64,000 nucleotides of DNA from Eledone cirrhosa (taxonomy: Eukaryota > Mollusca > Cephalopoda > Octopoda > Eledonidae): the NCBI GenBank assembly GCA_964016885.1, contig OZ024740.1, positions 304,116,259 through 304,180,258 on the forward strand. The letters run 5' to 3'. The notes beneath the pieces were generated by a model. The model worked only from the letters and a program-made list of their open reading frames with translations, was not told the DNA's origin and made no database searches. The translations under genes were made by a program, and so were the position numbers. How positions within the stretch are numbered: position 1 is the stretch's first letter; each line of letters opens with the position of its first letter. Shown here piece by piece: positions 1 to 10,330 of this stretch.

Positions 1-33
1 GTGGCAAGGCGTGTCGGAATGACTGGATGTATT

Positions 34-375
34 TTTAGGCGGGGTGGTCAGACATCCCGTCTAATTGGATATGGTATACTGGCACATAGTCAAACAAGGA
101 AGAAGGAACATACCTCAATTTTATGTTATAGAAACTTTTTTTTAATAGGAGCAATTACAGAATATATTCAAATACATTAGTGCTCCTAGGTTGGGATATA
201 TTTTAGTCGTCATATAAAACCGCATGGTGTGATATCGTCTTTTGGATCATTGCGTGAGAAAACACGTCTATCGCTTCCGAGTTATCATCGTCCAAGAGCT
301 ATTGTCTCAGCTACTGACGTCAGAACTAAGGGCAGTTAATCGACTGCCTTCACATAGATGGCGTGATCTTCTACA
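34..375 (-). repeat. 3' LTR of the first Ty3/Gypsy element
   Basis: About 340 bp, closely matching 4569-4925. On the minus strand it starts TGTAGAAG. The TAG within these first bases also serves as the stop codon of the integrase reading frame. The differences from the other LTR are scattered substitutions and small indels. Confidence 0.9.
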
Positions 376-1756
376 TGGCCTCCCACCAGATTTTTAGAAA
401 ATTAAATAAAAATCGGTTCATCGAATCATGTATGTAGAAAAACCGCTTAGCAACCAGCAAAAGAAGCAGGTGTGTGTGCGAAAGAAAAAGTCGGGGGCGT
501 AGCTCAGGTGCGATAGCATCTGTATCCAAATGTGCTCGTTTGAGTCTATCAATCGAAACCGTCTCTCTGGAACCCTTAATGTCTACAGTGAAATGTTTCT
601 CTGAACGAGCTAATACACGGTAGGGTCCAGAGTATGGTTGTGTGAGAGGTGGTTTCACAGCATCGTTTCTCACAAACACATAGGTCCACGAGGCAATATC
701 CCTAGGGACTTCAAATTGTATAGTTTGCTTCCTCGTATCAATCGGCGGCAGGTCCTGAAAATAAGAACGCAGACGGGATACGTAGGAAAGCGGATCTTGT
801 TCAGCAAGCATTTGCCCGGGAGCAAGCATTTGCCCAGGTAACGCTAGAGGAGCACCATATAACAATTCGGCCGGGGAGAACCCAAGGTCCTCCCTTATGG
901 TTGACCGAATCCTCAACAACACAATAGGGAGGTACTCGCTCCAGCGCGTAGAGTCAGGAGAAGTCCGTAGAGCGGCTTTCAGTTGTCGGTGGAAGCGCTC
1001 CACCATTCCATTAGAGGCAGGATGATATGCAGTAGTTCGGATGGGTTTAGCGCCGATGATCTTCGTAAATTCATGGAAGAGGTTCGATTCAAACTGCCTT
1101 CCACGGTCCGTGGTAATTGACGTTGGTACTCCATATCGAGCGATCCATCCAGACACAAGGGCACGCGCTGTGGTCTCAGCAGTGATATCCCTCAAGGGGA
1201 TGGCTTGGGGCCATCGCGAAAAACGATCGATTACCATCAATAAGTAATTGTAACCACCGCTGATGGGCCAAGGTCCCACGATGTCCACATGAATGTGGCG
1301 AAACCGGGCGTCCGGGTTACTAAAAGTACCAAGAGGAGTCTTAATATGTCTATTAACTTTCGATTTCGGGCAAGCAACACAGGAACGGCACCAGACAGTA
1401 ATTTCACGTCTCATATTTGGCCAGAAGAATCTAGCCGTTATGAGTTTTATTGTGGCAGATCCAGGATGTGAAATGCCGTGCAAAACAAGAAACACAGTTC
1501 GACGATGGTTCAACGGAACAAAAGGGCGTGGCGTATCCAAAGAGACGTCGCAGAGGATCCGTTCGTCTGCGGTCGGTAAAGTTAGGTTTTTCATCCTGCA
1601 ATTCACAAATTCAGGTGATGTAACATCCAACGATTCGAGGGTAGGCTGATCGGCTGCCAAGCGATTCAAATCTATGTCATCGGACGACGAGACTGAAGTA
1701 ATCGGTAAACGAGACAGGGCGTTGAATATCATTTGTAAACTGAGAGATGAGGTCAA
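371..1756 (-). pseudogene. Integrase part of pol, first Ty3/Gypsy element
   Basis: 461-codon open frame encoding an integrase. An HHCC zinc-binding region (H93, H97, C126, C129) precedes the catalytic core, which has D158 (HVDIVGP), D217 (TTDRGRQF) and E253 (GMVERFHR) with DD35E spacing. The frame overlaps the RNase H frame by about 80 bases in a different phase, so in this copy it is not fused to RT. Its stop codon is supplied by the 3' LTR. Catalytic residues are all present, but the rest of pol is frameshifted, so the element is probably not autonomous. Confidence 0.9.
376..392 (-). other. Candidate polypurine tract
   Basis: On the minus strand the bases immediately before the 3' LTR contain GGTGGGAGG. 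That is the position and composition expected of the plus-strand primer of an LTR retroelement. Called from position and base composition only. Confidence 0.55.
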
Positions 1757-2642
1757 TATGCCTAGTTTCGCTAGGCGAGTATTTGTCGGCCTTTGCTTGC
1801 AAGGCGAATGTCAACGGCTTGTGGTCCGTGAAGATGGTAAACGTTCTTCCCTCAAGCATGTGCGAAAAATGTTTCACTGATAAATATATTGCTAGCAACT
1901 CCCGTCCAAAGGTGCTGTAGCGGGTTTCGGCAGGTTTCAGCTTCCTGGAGAAAAATTCCAACGGTTGATCGTTTCTACGTTGCTGCAAAACTGCTCCCAC
2001 GGCAGTATCCGACGCATCAACACAAAGCGAAAGCTTAGTGTTGGACACTGGGTGAGCTAGCAAATATGCATTGGCTAGAGCAATTTTCGTACTCTCAAAA
2101 TCCTGGAGCTGAGTTTCATTCAAAGAAATGTCTCTATTTTTCTTTCGGCAATTTTTCAAAATTTCCGTCAAAGAGAAGAGTAGCTTAGCACAATTAGGCA
2201 CAAATTGCCTATAAAAATTAATCAGCCCCAAGAATTGGCGCAACTGGCGGAGTGAGGTTGGTGGAGGCAAATCCTCTATAGCTTTAACTCTCTCAGGAAT
2301 AGGTCGAATACCGTCAGCGTCAATGACGTGACCCAAACAATTCAAAGATTCGGAACCAAAAACACATTTTGATGGATTAATCCAAACATTGTAATTCTTC
2401 AAACGACAAAATAGAAGTTCCAGATGGCGCAAATGCTGTTCTGGAGAAGAGCTCGCAACAAGAAGGTCATCAATGTAGGTGTATACAAAGTCGAGGCCGC
2501 GAGTGACCTCATCCATAAAACGCTGGAAGGTGCTAGCAGCATTCCTTAACCCGAAAGGCATGGTGAGAAATTCGAAAGAAACAAATGGCGTTTTCGGGAT
2601 GTCGTCTCTATTGACAGGAATTTGGTTATAGGCTCGTATCAA
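1677..2642 (-). pseudogene. Reverse transcriptase (C half) and RNase H, first element
   Basis: Open frame of 321 codons. It contains the RT block FLTMPFGLRNA (about 26-36), the catalytic YIDD (56-59), the connection region FLGLINFYRQFVPN (137-150) and RNase H with its first aspartate at about residue 209 (CVDASD) and later FTDHKPL. The N half of RT lies upstream in another frame (2626-3246) with a 17-base overlap, so a frameshift splits the RT domain. Confidence 0.9.
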
Positions 2643-3246
2643 AATCCTGCAAATGAGGGATAGGATACCGATCCGGTACGGTCATCGAGTTCAATCTTCT
2701 ATAATCTCCAGTGGGTCTCCAATCGCCAGAAGATTTTGGCACCATATGTAATGGAGATGCCCACGGGCTCGTGGAAGGACGAATAATTCCGAGCTGTAGC
2801 ATATGATCGAACTCGGACCGTGCTGCTTTCAGTTTGTCCGCTGGCAATCGATGGGGACGCGAAAAAATCGGAGCGCCAGTTGTAGTAATAAAATGCTCCG
2901 TGGCGTGGCCTGGATCAGTGACTCTAAAATTTTCATGAGTCAGTTGCGGGAACGATTTCAACAGTCCATGATATGGGTTTCCAGAGTTAGCAATGAAGAA
3001 AGTCGGGCTAACTGTAGAAAATTCCGCCGTCCTGCCACAAAGAGAAAAACCAGTAATATCGTCGATTAGGCGTTGGTGACGAACGTCCACCGTCAAAGAA
3101 AAATGGTGCAGGAAGTCCGCGCCCAAAATCGGGTATGGCAGATCAGCAACAGTGAAAACTCTTTTGAAATCCCGACGAAGATTTCGGAACTGAAGAGGAA
3201 GCGAGATCTGTCCAAAAGTTCTGATTGTTGACAGCTTGCAATTCAA
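2626..3246 (-). pseudogene. Protease C-terminus and N half of RT, first element
   Basis: 206-codon frame. It begins in the C-terminal part of an aspartic protease ([10 protein letters not shown], about 41-50) and runs into the first RT blocks ([19 protein letters not shown] and [12 protein letters not shown]). The protease active site DTGAS is read on the minus strand near 3300-3325, outside this frame, so the protease is also broken by an indel or stop. Confidence 0.88.
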
Positions 3247-3685
3247 TCGACGACTCAGGAGGAGTTACTGTCATAGTATTAACAAGCCAAATACTGCACG
3301 AAGCTCCTGTGTCCACTAGGAAGGCTCTTCCAGACAGGAGGTCCTCAATGAAAAAATGGCAGTTCCGTTTTGTCTCGCAGAGTTCACTTGCCGCCTTTAG
3401 TGACTCTGATCCATATTTCCCGAGGCCGAATAATTACACGGAGGCCGGCAATACGCGAAGGTAGCATGGTACCAGCACAATGATGGGTTGCTGGCGGGCG
3501 AAGTAGTACGCCGACGTGGAGTCGCGAAAGAACGCGAACGACTCCTAGGCCGACGGGAATACGGCCTATTCTCCCTTCATAATCGAGCGACTTGCGTCAA
3601 AGCGTCAAAAGCCTTCAACATGGCATCCTAGCGTGTCGAGGCGGGCTGCAATATGCGAGTCCGAGGCGGTAGCCTTTTTAGAAAA
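3247..3685 (-). pseudogene. Degraded gag C-terminus and protease N-terminus
   Basis: No long frame. The minus strand still encodes a recognisable LVDTGAS protease motif near 3300-3325. The zinc-knuckle region expected at the gag C-terminus could not be found. Confidence 0.6.
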
Positions 3686-4147
3686 TTACACGATTCGATC
3701 CGCGGAGGCAGCAATTTGCTCCAAAGAGCTGGTGTCCACTATATTTGCCAAAATAATTTGGACGTTGTTTGGCAGGCGAGAGAAAAATAATTTTTTTATA
3801 AAGGAATTATCCTGTTCGGGCGATTCACTGAGGTCCCTAATGTGGCGCAAAAATTCGGACGGCGACCTATCGCCTAGATACTCATCCTTCAACAATCAAC
3901 GAAATCTGCTTTCAGCAGAACGACTGTTCCTTCGAAGAATTTCTTCCCGCAACGAATCATAGGAAATACTGGCCGACGGGATCGTAATCAAATCTTTCAC
4001 TGTTACAGCGAGTGAAGAAGGAATACCACTTACTAAAAAGTTGAGCTTTTGCTCGGTTTTCACTTCGTTGGCAGCGAAATAAGCGTCGAGCTGCGCAAAC
4101 CAGAGCTTAGTATCACCTGAGAACGCAGGCAAACCAGGACCACTCAT
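3686..4147 (-). pseudogene. gag, first Ty3/Gypsy element, one in-frame stop
   Basis: Two consecutive frames in the same phase (3896-4147 and 3686-3895), separated by one TGA at 3896-3898. The product resembles the capsid-like gag of CsRn1/Mag-type elements: WFAQLDAYF near the N-terminus, then DLITIPS, LGDRSPSEFLRHI and FFSRLPNNVQIIL. Start is ATG at 4145-4147. The function would be particle assembly; the stop marks it as a decayed copy. Confidence 0.82.
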
Positions 4148-4545
4148 CGTAAATCTATTTCCACATGGACGAATAAAAATAAGTAATGATCAAAACGACG
4201 GGAAAACAGCACAGTTTTCCCTCAACATCCATAAAGTTGCCGCAAGCAAAAGAAATTCAGTCACAGTACAAGAAATAGTAGCGAAAGTCCGAAGAGTGGT
4301 ATCTGTGGATCAAGATAGCCATTATGAAACAAGATGGCGTCGCCTTTCTTTTCCAAAACAAGAATATGGTCGCGTGACGAGGCTAAGTCAATCAGATGGC
4401 TGCATTTGAAGAAGAAAGACAATGTGCGGGAATGTTAGCTGGCCAGTCAGCCATTTTGAAAAAAACAATTTTTTTTTTTTTTTGTATAAGACGAACAATC
4501 TTCAATTTAAAACGAATGGCGAAATTAAGTAGGATTCGTTTTCAT

Positions 4546-4568
4546 ACTTAATCGTCGAGAGTCACCAC
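4546..4568 (-). other. Candidate primer-binding site
   Basis: Directly inside the 5' LTR, the minus strand reads TGGTGACTCTCGACG. It matches the tRNA-Trp-type PBS TGGTGACCCCGACG, with one extra base and substitutions in the centre. Confidence 0.5.
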
Positions 4569-4925
4569 TTTAGGCGGGGTGGTCAGACATCCCGTCTTAT
4601 TGGATATGGTATACTGGCACATAGTCAAACAAGGAAGAGGGAACATACCTCAATTTTATGTTATAGAAACATTTTTTAATAGGATCAATTACAGAATATA
4701 TTCAAATACATTAGTGCTCCTAGGTTGGGATATATTTTAGTCATCATATAAAACCGCATGGTGTGATATCGTCTTTTGGATCACTGCGTGAGAAAACACG
4801 TCTATCGCCTCCGAGTTATCATCTCAGCTATTGTCTCAGCTACTGACGTCAGAACGTGACGTCAGAACTAAGGGCAGTTAATCGACTGCCTTCACAATCG
4901 ACGCTAGATGGCGTGATCTTCTACA
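4569..4925 (-). repeat. 5' LTR of the first Ty3/Gypsy element
   Basis: About 357 bp. Longer than its partner because of a short local duplication around GACGTCAGAAC (about 4846-4870) and an extra ATCGACGCT near 4897-4908. It also lacks a stretch around the partner's CGTCCAAGAG. Confidence 0.9.
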
Positions 4926-5035
4926 TATGTTAGAGACACAGTGTGATGATCAGAGCGTTCTATGTATTTCACTATGATTTGAGGCATGGACTTCACAACG
5001 ATGTTGCTGGATATCACTTTTCTGCTTGTTAAAAC

Positions 5036-5075
5036 TTAATCACTAATAGTTTAACCTTTAGTTACAATATTTCTG
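5036..5075. repeat. Short piggyBac-type MITE end
   Basis: Contains GTTTAACCTTTAGTTAC, matching the terminal sequence of the TTAA-flanked MITEs at 51432, 63372 and 15858. Only the end is left. Confidence 0.35.
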
Positions 5076-5089
5076 ATGAAAAATACTTA

Positions 5090-5285
5090 ACTAATGTATT
5101 GGTACGCGATGGAGCCCACCCACAGCCCCGGCGGACAGAATGGAGAAGGTGTTTCCCCGGAGGACGGCAAGGGAGACGCGCTGGAAAAGCCACTCCAACT
5201 CGCGGGGCTCACACCTGCGGCTAGCCAGCTCAGCGCCGATGGTGGTGAGTGTGGGTTTCCATAGTCTGCTGGTAATCTAGTCTTC
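5090..5285 (-). mobile_element. LINE A C-terminal coding fragment
   Basis: The minus strand encodes IGAELASRRCEPRELEW and WLFQRVSLAVLRGNTFSIL. This matches the terminal segment of the LINE A family seen best at 26940-27254 (IGTSAACLRREPREVGWLL). It is GC-richer than its surroundings. A non-functional fragment. Confidence 0.7.
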
Positions 5286-5289
5286 ACAT

Positions 5290-6110
5290 ATGTAGGGTAA
5301 CACATCCTTAAAGATTTAATACAGAGAGTTTAAGACTTGTTGGCTTTCCTAAAGCTGATTTAACCAGTTTACCAATGTAACACACTTCTGTACTTCTGAC
5401 AGTTCGTAAAGCCACGGGTAAGAATTGGGTGCCACGTATGAGGCCAGTGGCAGATAAGATGTCCTGACAAGAATTGGCTGCACCCTTACCCTTTTGAGTA
5501 TGTGAGGGCGGTTACAATGATGATAGTCGTAATGATGATAATTTCAATCCGCATAGCTTGACAGCATGCCACCACAAAACGTCATACATTTGTTTGATAT
5601 TGGGCACCATACGACCATTTCCTTCTAATAAAGAACGGAGAGTAATTTTGTTACTGTATCGACTCTCTCAACTACCCATACTCAGCACAAAGGTTTCGTT
5701 CTTTTGCAACTTACAACACAACCTTCATGTTTGGCCGCGAAGAAACGGCCACAGGACAGTCTTGTAATAGCATATCAACTATGTTGCTTTCTCGAAAAGA
5801 CTATTCCAGCTTCTTAAACACTTTTCTTTTAATTTTATAGTTTTTACTGTTATTTCCTCGGAGTACGTAACGAATTCTAACATTTCTTGTTAAATCTAAC
5901 CCATACCTATTATTTACAGCAACGCTATTTCGGTTCTTTATGGTTAAATCAGTATTGTCAAGCCATACACACCGAGAACGACGGGTTAAACTACCAACAT
6001 ATAAATCGACTATAACAAACATGTTTCAATAACCGACTAAGTAAAATTTCGTACAATCTGCTGTATTTCGAAACAACCTGATAACATTTTATTTAAATAC
6101 GATTTGCTTA
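5290..6110. other. Unassigned intergenic stretch
   Basis: AT-rich. Contains a short GATGAT-rich run near 5517-5545, of the kind that ends LINE/SINE tails, but no coding or repeat family could be recognised. Open frames here are short and look random. Confidence 0.4.
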
Positions 6111-6150
6111 GACCAGAGATGGGGAACCTGCGGTCTTATATGTCTTTCTG

Positions 6151-6360
6151 CAGGGGTGGTGGAAGCATTTCTGAATTGGGTGGAGGTGGGGATAAATTTA
6201 GACGTTTAGCTGTAGTGATTAGTTTAGCTCTTTACACTCTAAAATGATCAGAAAACTGTAGCGCATATCCAAATAGATGTGTGTTTTGGTAGTTTGGGGA
6301 GAAAACATAATTATTGGCGGAGGAGGGCATGCCCCCACCCCCCTAATTCCACCGTCACTG
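6151..6360. mobile_element. MITE 2 copy, CAGKGGYGGTG ends
   Basis: Non-coding element with ends CAGGGGTGGTGG and CACCGTCACTG (inverted). The interior matches 22757-22989 (for example AAATAGATGTGTGTTTTGGTA). The ends resemble hAT-type termini, but no 8-bp duplication is visible, so the superfamily is uncertain. Confidence 0.65.
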
Positions 6361-6423
6361 TATATATATATATATATAATTATATGCAATTTTGGCAAGA
6401 AACTGGTATTATACCCAATTTAT

Positions 6424-6511
<88 letters not shown>

Positions 6512-6590
6512 CGAAGGAAATGTGGTAAGGAACCAGGTGGACCATAACGCACCAAAGTACTCAATACTTGGGGTAGTAGAGTGGGTAATA
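6361..6590. repeat. TA and TC microsatellites
   Basis: Runs of (TA)n at 6361-6378, (TC)n at about 6428-6467 and (TA)n at about 6467-6510. The open frames across them encode only YIYI or SLSL repeats and are not genes. 6541-6590 leads into the hairpin that follows. Confidence 0.9.
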
Positions 6591-6687
6591 GGAACCAGTA
6601 AGACCCCGACAGCTGAGCTCAAGCCGTTTCGTCCAGAATTAGCCGTCGAAACGGCTTGAGCTCAGCTGTCGGGGTCTTACTGGTTCC
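6591..6687. repeat. Perfect 41-bp inverted repeat
   Basis: Arms 6591-6631 and 6647-6687 are exact reverse complements around a 15-base loop. It would form a very stable hairpin in either strand. The segment before and within arm 1 (ACTTGGGGTAGTAGAGT, then GCTGAGCTC) is related to 53946-54046. Confidence 0.9.
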
Positions 6688-6708
6688 TATATATATATAT
6701 ATATATAT

Positions 6709-6852
6709 ATTCATTTATTATGGTTATTGGTGAGTTTTGTTACTCTAAAGTTTCACCTGCGCACTCACAGGATCATCAGTCTTGTCTGATGATCCTGTGA
6801 GTACGTAGGGAAGACTCCAGAGTACAAAGGCTTAGCCATAATAAATGAATAT
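6709..6852. repeat. Imperfect palindrome (foldback)
   Basis: Arms about 6709-6779 and 6785-6852 pair around a short loop. The inner 17 bases (ACTCACAGGATCATCAG against its complement) are perfect and outer parts diverged. The inner end reads CTGATGATCC. Confidence 0.8.
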
Positions 6853-6906
6853 TTAAACTCTACTTAGGTATTGTGCTTTCATTCTTACGTCCGTCAATTA
6901 TTCACG

Positions 6907-7030
6907 TACTCTCAGGTTTTGAATAATCATCCCCTGCTTATTAATTTTTCAGACCCCCCCCCCCCCGGTTTTTATTCCACCCCGTTCCCCACACGCTTAT
7001 CAAATTTTGCTAATCTATCTCCTACAACCT
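6907..7030 (+). mobile_element. MITE 1 fragment
   Basis: Starts TACTCTCAGGTTTTGAATAA and includes CTTATTAATTTTTCAGAC and GCTAATCTATCTCC, as in the full copies at 7321 and 24142. The other half is missing. Confidence 0.7.
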
Positions 7031-7199
7031 CTGCCACACCCTCGAATGAACAACAAACTCAAACCAATTCCTTCCATCGTTACATCCACTCCACATTCAT
7101 CGCTCGCTACACAACTCACCATCAACTTCGCTACACTCAACTCACATGCCTATTCGCTACATATCTAACTATTATTTTAGTCTGGATAAGGTCCTTGTG

Positions 7200-7318
7200 G
7201 AAATAGAATCTGAGTGGCCTCAGACGATTGAAGGTATATCTGTAGCGAAATGTGTCGACCCATGTCTTGTGAGTGAACTTGGGTAGACAGAAATTGTTTG
7301 GAAGCCTTTCGAAAGGAC
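7200..7318 (+). mobile_element. SINE B, left part (interrupted)
   Basis: Contains GACAGAAATTGTTTGGAAGCC, as in the SINE B copy at 52745-53195. The SINE resumes at 7723 after an inserted MITE 1. Confidence 0.6.
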
Positions 7319-7320
7319 TA

Positions 7321-7722
7321 TATTCTCGGGTCTCGAATAATCGTCCCCACCCTCGCTTATTAATTTTTCAGACCCCCCCCCCCCCTTCACCTCGCTCTTA
7401 TTCCAACACCCCACTTATTAACTTTTCAGAACCCCTGCTTATCAAATTTTTCTAATCTAACTCCGGCAAAATTTTATTTTAAGTGGCTGCATTCCTGCGA
7501 CAATTAATTTTCTTTATACATTAAATGACCAAAAAATACATTACAGGAAACCCCATGCGTTATAAAATAAATAGGATGGATTGGGGTCTTAATATGTAAA
7601 CTGAACGACTAATTCTGGAGTGAAAAAAAAAATAATAATAATCAATGGAGACAACCTAGAAAAATTATCGATTTTCCAACCACCCCCGCTTATTCCCCTC
7701 TATTATTTGGGACCCGAGAGTA
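7321..7722 (+). mobile_element. MITE 1, full length, nested in SINE B
   Basis: About 400 bp with terminal inverted repeats TATTCTCGGGTCTCGAATAA and (other end, complement) TACTCTCGGGTCCCAAATAA. The interior is non-coding, with C-rich and A-rich tracts. Dispersed copies occur at 8040, 14523, 15284, 24142, 26540, 31380, 46893 and 55360. It needs a transposase supplied from elsewhere, not found here. Confidence 0.85.
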
Positions 7723-7885
7723 CTGTAAAAGACTAGCCTTGTCACATACTGTGTCATGTTGAATCATTCTGAGAATTGTCATGGCTACATCTGGCTGTGA
7801 AATAATGTTCAACCATTTACTGTTACATTGACTGAAAAACTGGAACACTCATCGACGAAACCGACGGACATCCATTCCAAACCTT
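7723..7885 (+). mobile_element. SINE B, right part
   Basis: Continues the SINE begun at 7200: AGCCTTGTCACATACTGTG, then the region matching TGAATCTCCCTGAGAACTACG in other copies, ending near the ACTGGAACACTCATCG block. Confidence 0.65.
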
Positions 7886-8039
7886 TCCCCGTCTTCCCCA
7901 GCTTATAGATGTGCTGTTTCTTCTCAGTCTCTTCTTTTCTACTCCCTCGAAGAAACAATTTACCTACCCGATCCACCCAGGTACATCCGATTACTCCCGC
8001 TCCTGTTAGTTTTGTCAGCTCTTCTTATTAACTTCCATA

Positions 8040-8391
8040 TACTCTCGGGTCCCAAATAATTGAGGGGTTAGGTGGAATAAGCGGTGGGGGCGGGGGTAAT
8101 TTTTTAGATTGACTCCGTTGAATTTTAAAAAACCCAGAATTAATCGTTTTGTTTACATATTGAGACCTCATCCTATTTATTTTATAACGTGTGTATTTTA
8201 TAACGCAGTGATGTTCTTTGTTTTTTAATGTATACAGAAAATTAATCATCGCAGGATTACTACAACTTAAAATAAAATTTCACCGGAGATAGATTTGCAA
8301 AATTTAATAAGCGGTGTGTGTGTGTATGTGGGTGGATCTGAAAAATTAATACGTGGGGGTTGGGTGGACGATTATTCGAGACCCGAGAGTA
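8040..8391 (-). mobile_element. MITE 1, full length
   Basis: Both ends present: TACTCTCGGGTCCCAAATAA at 8040 and GACCCGAGAGTA at the right end. Interior matches the other copies in reverse orientation. Confidence 0.85.
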
Positions 8392-8394
8392 CGC

Positions 8395-8855
8395 TTTTCT
8401 CAATGGCGGCAATGTGTATCTGCAGGTGTTAAACCTGGATATCAACAACATTGGTTTGACAATCTGGCTCATTTATTCATTTATTTTTCTGTTTGTGCCA
8501 GAAAGTAATATTTTAAATCTACAAGTCTGTTATTACATAAAATAGTTTAGAATGAATAAAACCATTTAAGATATATAATAGTGCTATAAAACGTAGAGAC
8601 ATTTGAATGTGGTTCTCACTTGATAAACAAAGCTTCAACTTACCTGGTATAATGAGAATTGCTGATTCACTTGACTCAGCGATTTTACAAAGTATAACCT
8701 TTATAAAACTCATATGTTGGGGAAAAAAATAAAATAAAAGGATTCATTTGATTTACAGAAAGTCACTTCCAGTGGTGAATTGATATGTTTCTATTTTTAA
8801 CCCTGCTAAATATAATTTATTCAATACAAATTCTTTATAATTCTAAAAATTGTTT
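8395..8855. other. AT-rich stretch, nothing recognised
   Basis: No coding potential above chance and no repeat family recognised. Confidence 0.4.
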
Positions 8856-8859
8856 ATTC

Positions 8860-9105
8860 TATTTATGGAATATATCATGTAAATATAGTTTAATAGAAAA
8901 AGAAAAAAAAAGAACATTTATATAGAGAAGAATGGAATGTAAAATAGGAAAATATAAAGAAAAAAAACACGAAAAGGGAGGGAATGGCAAGGACTTTAGT
9001 GTTATAGAAGAATGGGAGGGAGGATGATTGGGCTCTGGGCCTAGAGCGCGGCGGTAAAAAGGCTGCGTCCCGCGGACAAGACCGCAAAAACATTCGTGGA
9101 GCTAG
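8860..9105 (-). mobile_element. LINE A last codons and 3' UTR
   Basis: The minus strand encodes NVFAVLSAGRSLFTAAL followed by a stop, then a 3' UTR matching 27255-27460, including the ending around ATATATTCCATAAAT. 9112-9235 next to it matches 18955-19060 in the opposite orientation and is probably an upstream part of the same or a related element. Confidence 0.7.
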
Positions 9106-9295
9106 GGTGCCGGAAGTGCAGGGGACGTCTTGTCAGAAGCGAGGGGCCAGTGACTTTAACATCAGAAGTTCGCGGGTCTTTTGCACTCTCTTTCGTCAGG
9201 AAGCCGTACCGCTTGGACGTGCATGTTCATGAGTGCTATGATTGAGTATGTAAGACTTGCTAAACACAAATATAAACCCATATAATGGTTTCTGA

Positions 9296-9505
9296 GTTAG
9301 GCACAAGGCCAACAATTTTGGCGAGGAGGGACAAATCGATTAAATCGACTGCAGTACATTACTGGTGCTTTATTTTATCGACTCCGTAAGGATGAAAGGC
9401 AAAGCTAACATCGGCGGAATTTGAACTCAGAATGTAAAAGGACGTGACATATACTACAAAGCATGTTGTCCGACGCTCTACCGATACTGCCAATCCACCG
9501 TCCTT
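9296..9505 (-). mobile_element. OR-type tRNA-derived SINE
   Basis: Complete-looking copy. Reading the minus strand gives the tRNA-like head (CGGTAGAG..., TTCAAATTCCGCCGA as the B-box region), then AAAATAAAGCACCAG and the tail TTGGCCTTGTGCC. Decayed by substitutions. Confidence 0.85.
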
Positions 9506-9639
9506 ATAAACACATACAATAAATACAAATAATTTTAGCTAGAAACCTCACAAATATAATGGACAAAATATATGATCACAGCGAGAGAAAAAAACAAATA
9601 AACAAACAAAAACAACCATCAATTCACGACCAAGTGCGA

Positions 9640-10330
9640 CATTCGGTTACACACCACAAAGGTCAACGGAAATGTTTGAGGCAAGCCAGTACGCTGGCAG
9701 CATTACTGCGGGTGATAGCGAAGCTAAGGCGCTGAAACAACTAGGCACCCTCACATATCGGTAAAGCGAACCACCAACAATGACAAGAACTTCTCTGTCA
9801 GCGGTCCAGCTCCACCAAACGTCTTGAACTCAACAGGCTGGAAAATTTTTTTTTTTTATAGTTCCTGGTATTTTATGATTTTATTCCGTTCGGCAACGGA
9901 AGCAGTAACCCTCACATTTACTGCGGCATCCATGATGTGGGAAGGAGCAAAAGAGTCACTGACAGTGGCTTCCCAGATGAGACATCTGCCTGTTAACCAG
10001 GGACAAAGGGTAAGATCATCTGGTCTCTTCCCATCAATTCTGGATAGTCCAGCCGGCTCCAGAACTGAGAGGATGTTTACCCGAGCTAGGACTCGCTTAA
10101 TGATCAGGTTTAGCTCGATGTGGCAGGTGAAGCGACCAGCATTTAGGCGGCAGGACAAACGATGAAGGCATGTGGAGTCGAAGGGGCCTACCACAGCGAC
10201 ATCACAGACATCGGCTCCCACTCGGAGTGCAATGGAGATGCGGAGCCCGTCCAGACTGAGAAGACCACCAAGTCGATTCGAGTAGTGAATTGGTACATTA
10301 TTTATCAACCTCAAAAGTCTGAAAGGCAAA
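9640..10330 (-). mobile_element. LINE A coding fragment with nuclease-like segment
   Basis: Minus-strand frame of 157 codons (9856-10329), continuing in broken form to about 9640. It encodes LEPAGLSRIDGKRPDDLTL followed by GRCLIWEATVSDSFAPSHI. The spacing RPD...WEAT resembles the catalytic core of the restriction-like endonuclease at the C-terminus of R2/Dong-type LINEs; this is inference. It is a fragment with no reverse transcriptase nearby. The family continues downstream as at 26940-27254. Confidence 0.65.

Larger units (their letters stand above)
34..4925 (-). mobile_element. Ty3/Gypsy LTR retrotransposon, decayed, possibly CsRn1-like
   Basis: Two LTRs (34-375 and 4569-4925) bracket gag, protease, reverse transcriptase, RNase H and integrase read on the minus strand, in the order typical of Ty3/Gypsy. 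The frames are broken: gag has an in-frame TGA, and protease-RT, RT-RNase H and integrase lie in three different frames. Just inside the 5' LTR (minus strand) is TGGTGACTCTCGACG, which resembles a primer-binding site for tRNA-Trp (TGGTGACCCCGACG), the primer reported for the CsRn1 clade. Just inside the 3' LTR is a purine-rich tract (GGTGGGAGG). No clear target-site duplication is visible. Clade assignment is inference; the superfamily is secure. Confidence 0.92.

Noticed and set aside
6277..6659. Open frames across the TC/TA microsatellites
   Set aside because: They encode only SLSL/YIYI repeats and non-conserved flanks; produced by the repeat.
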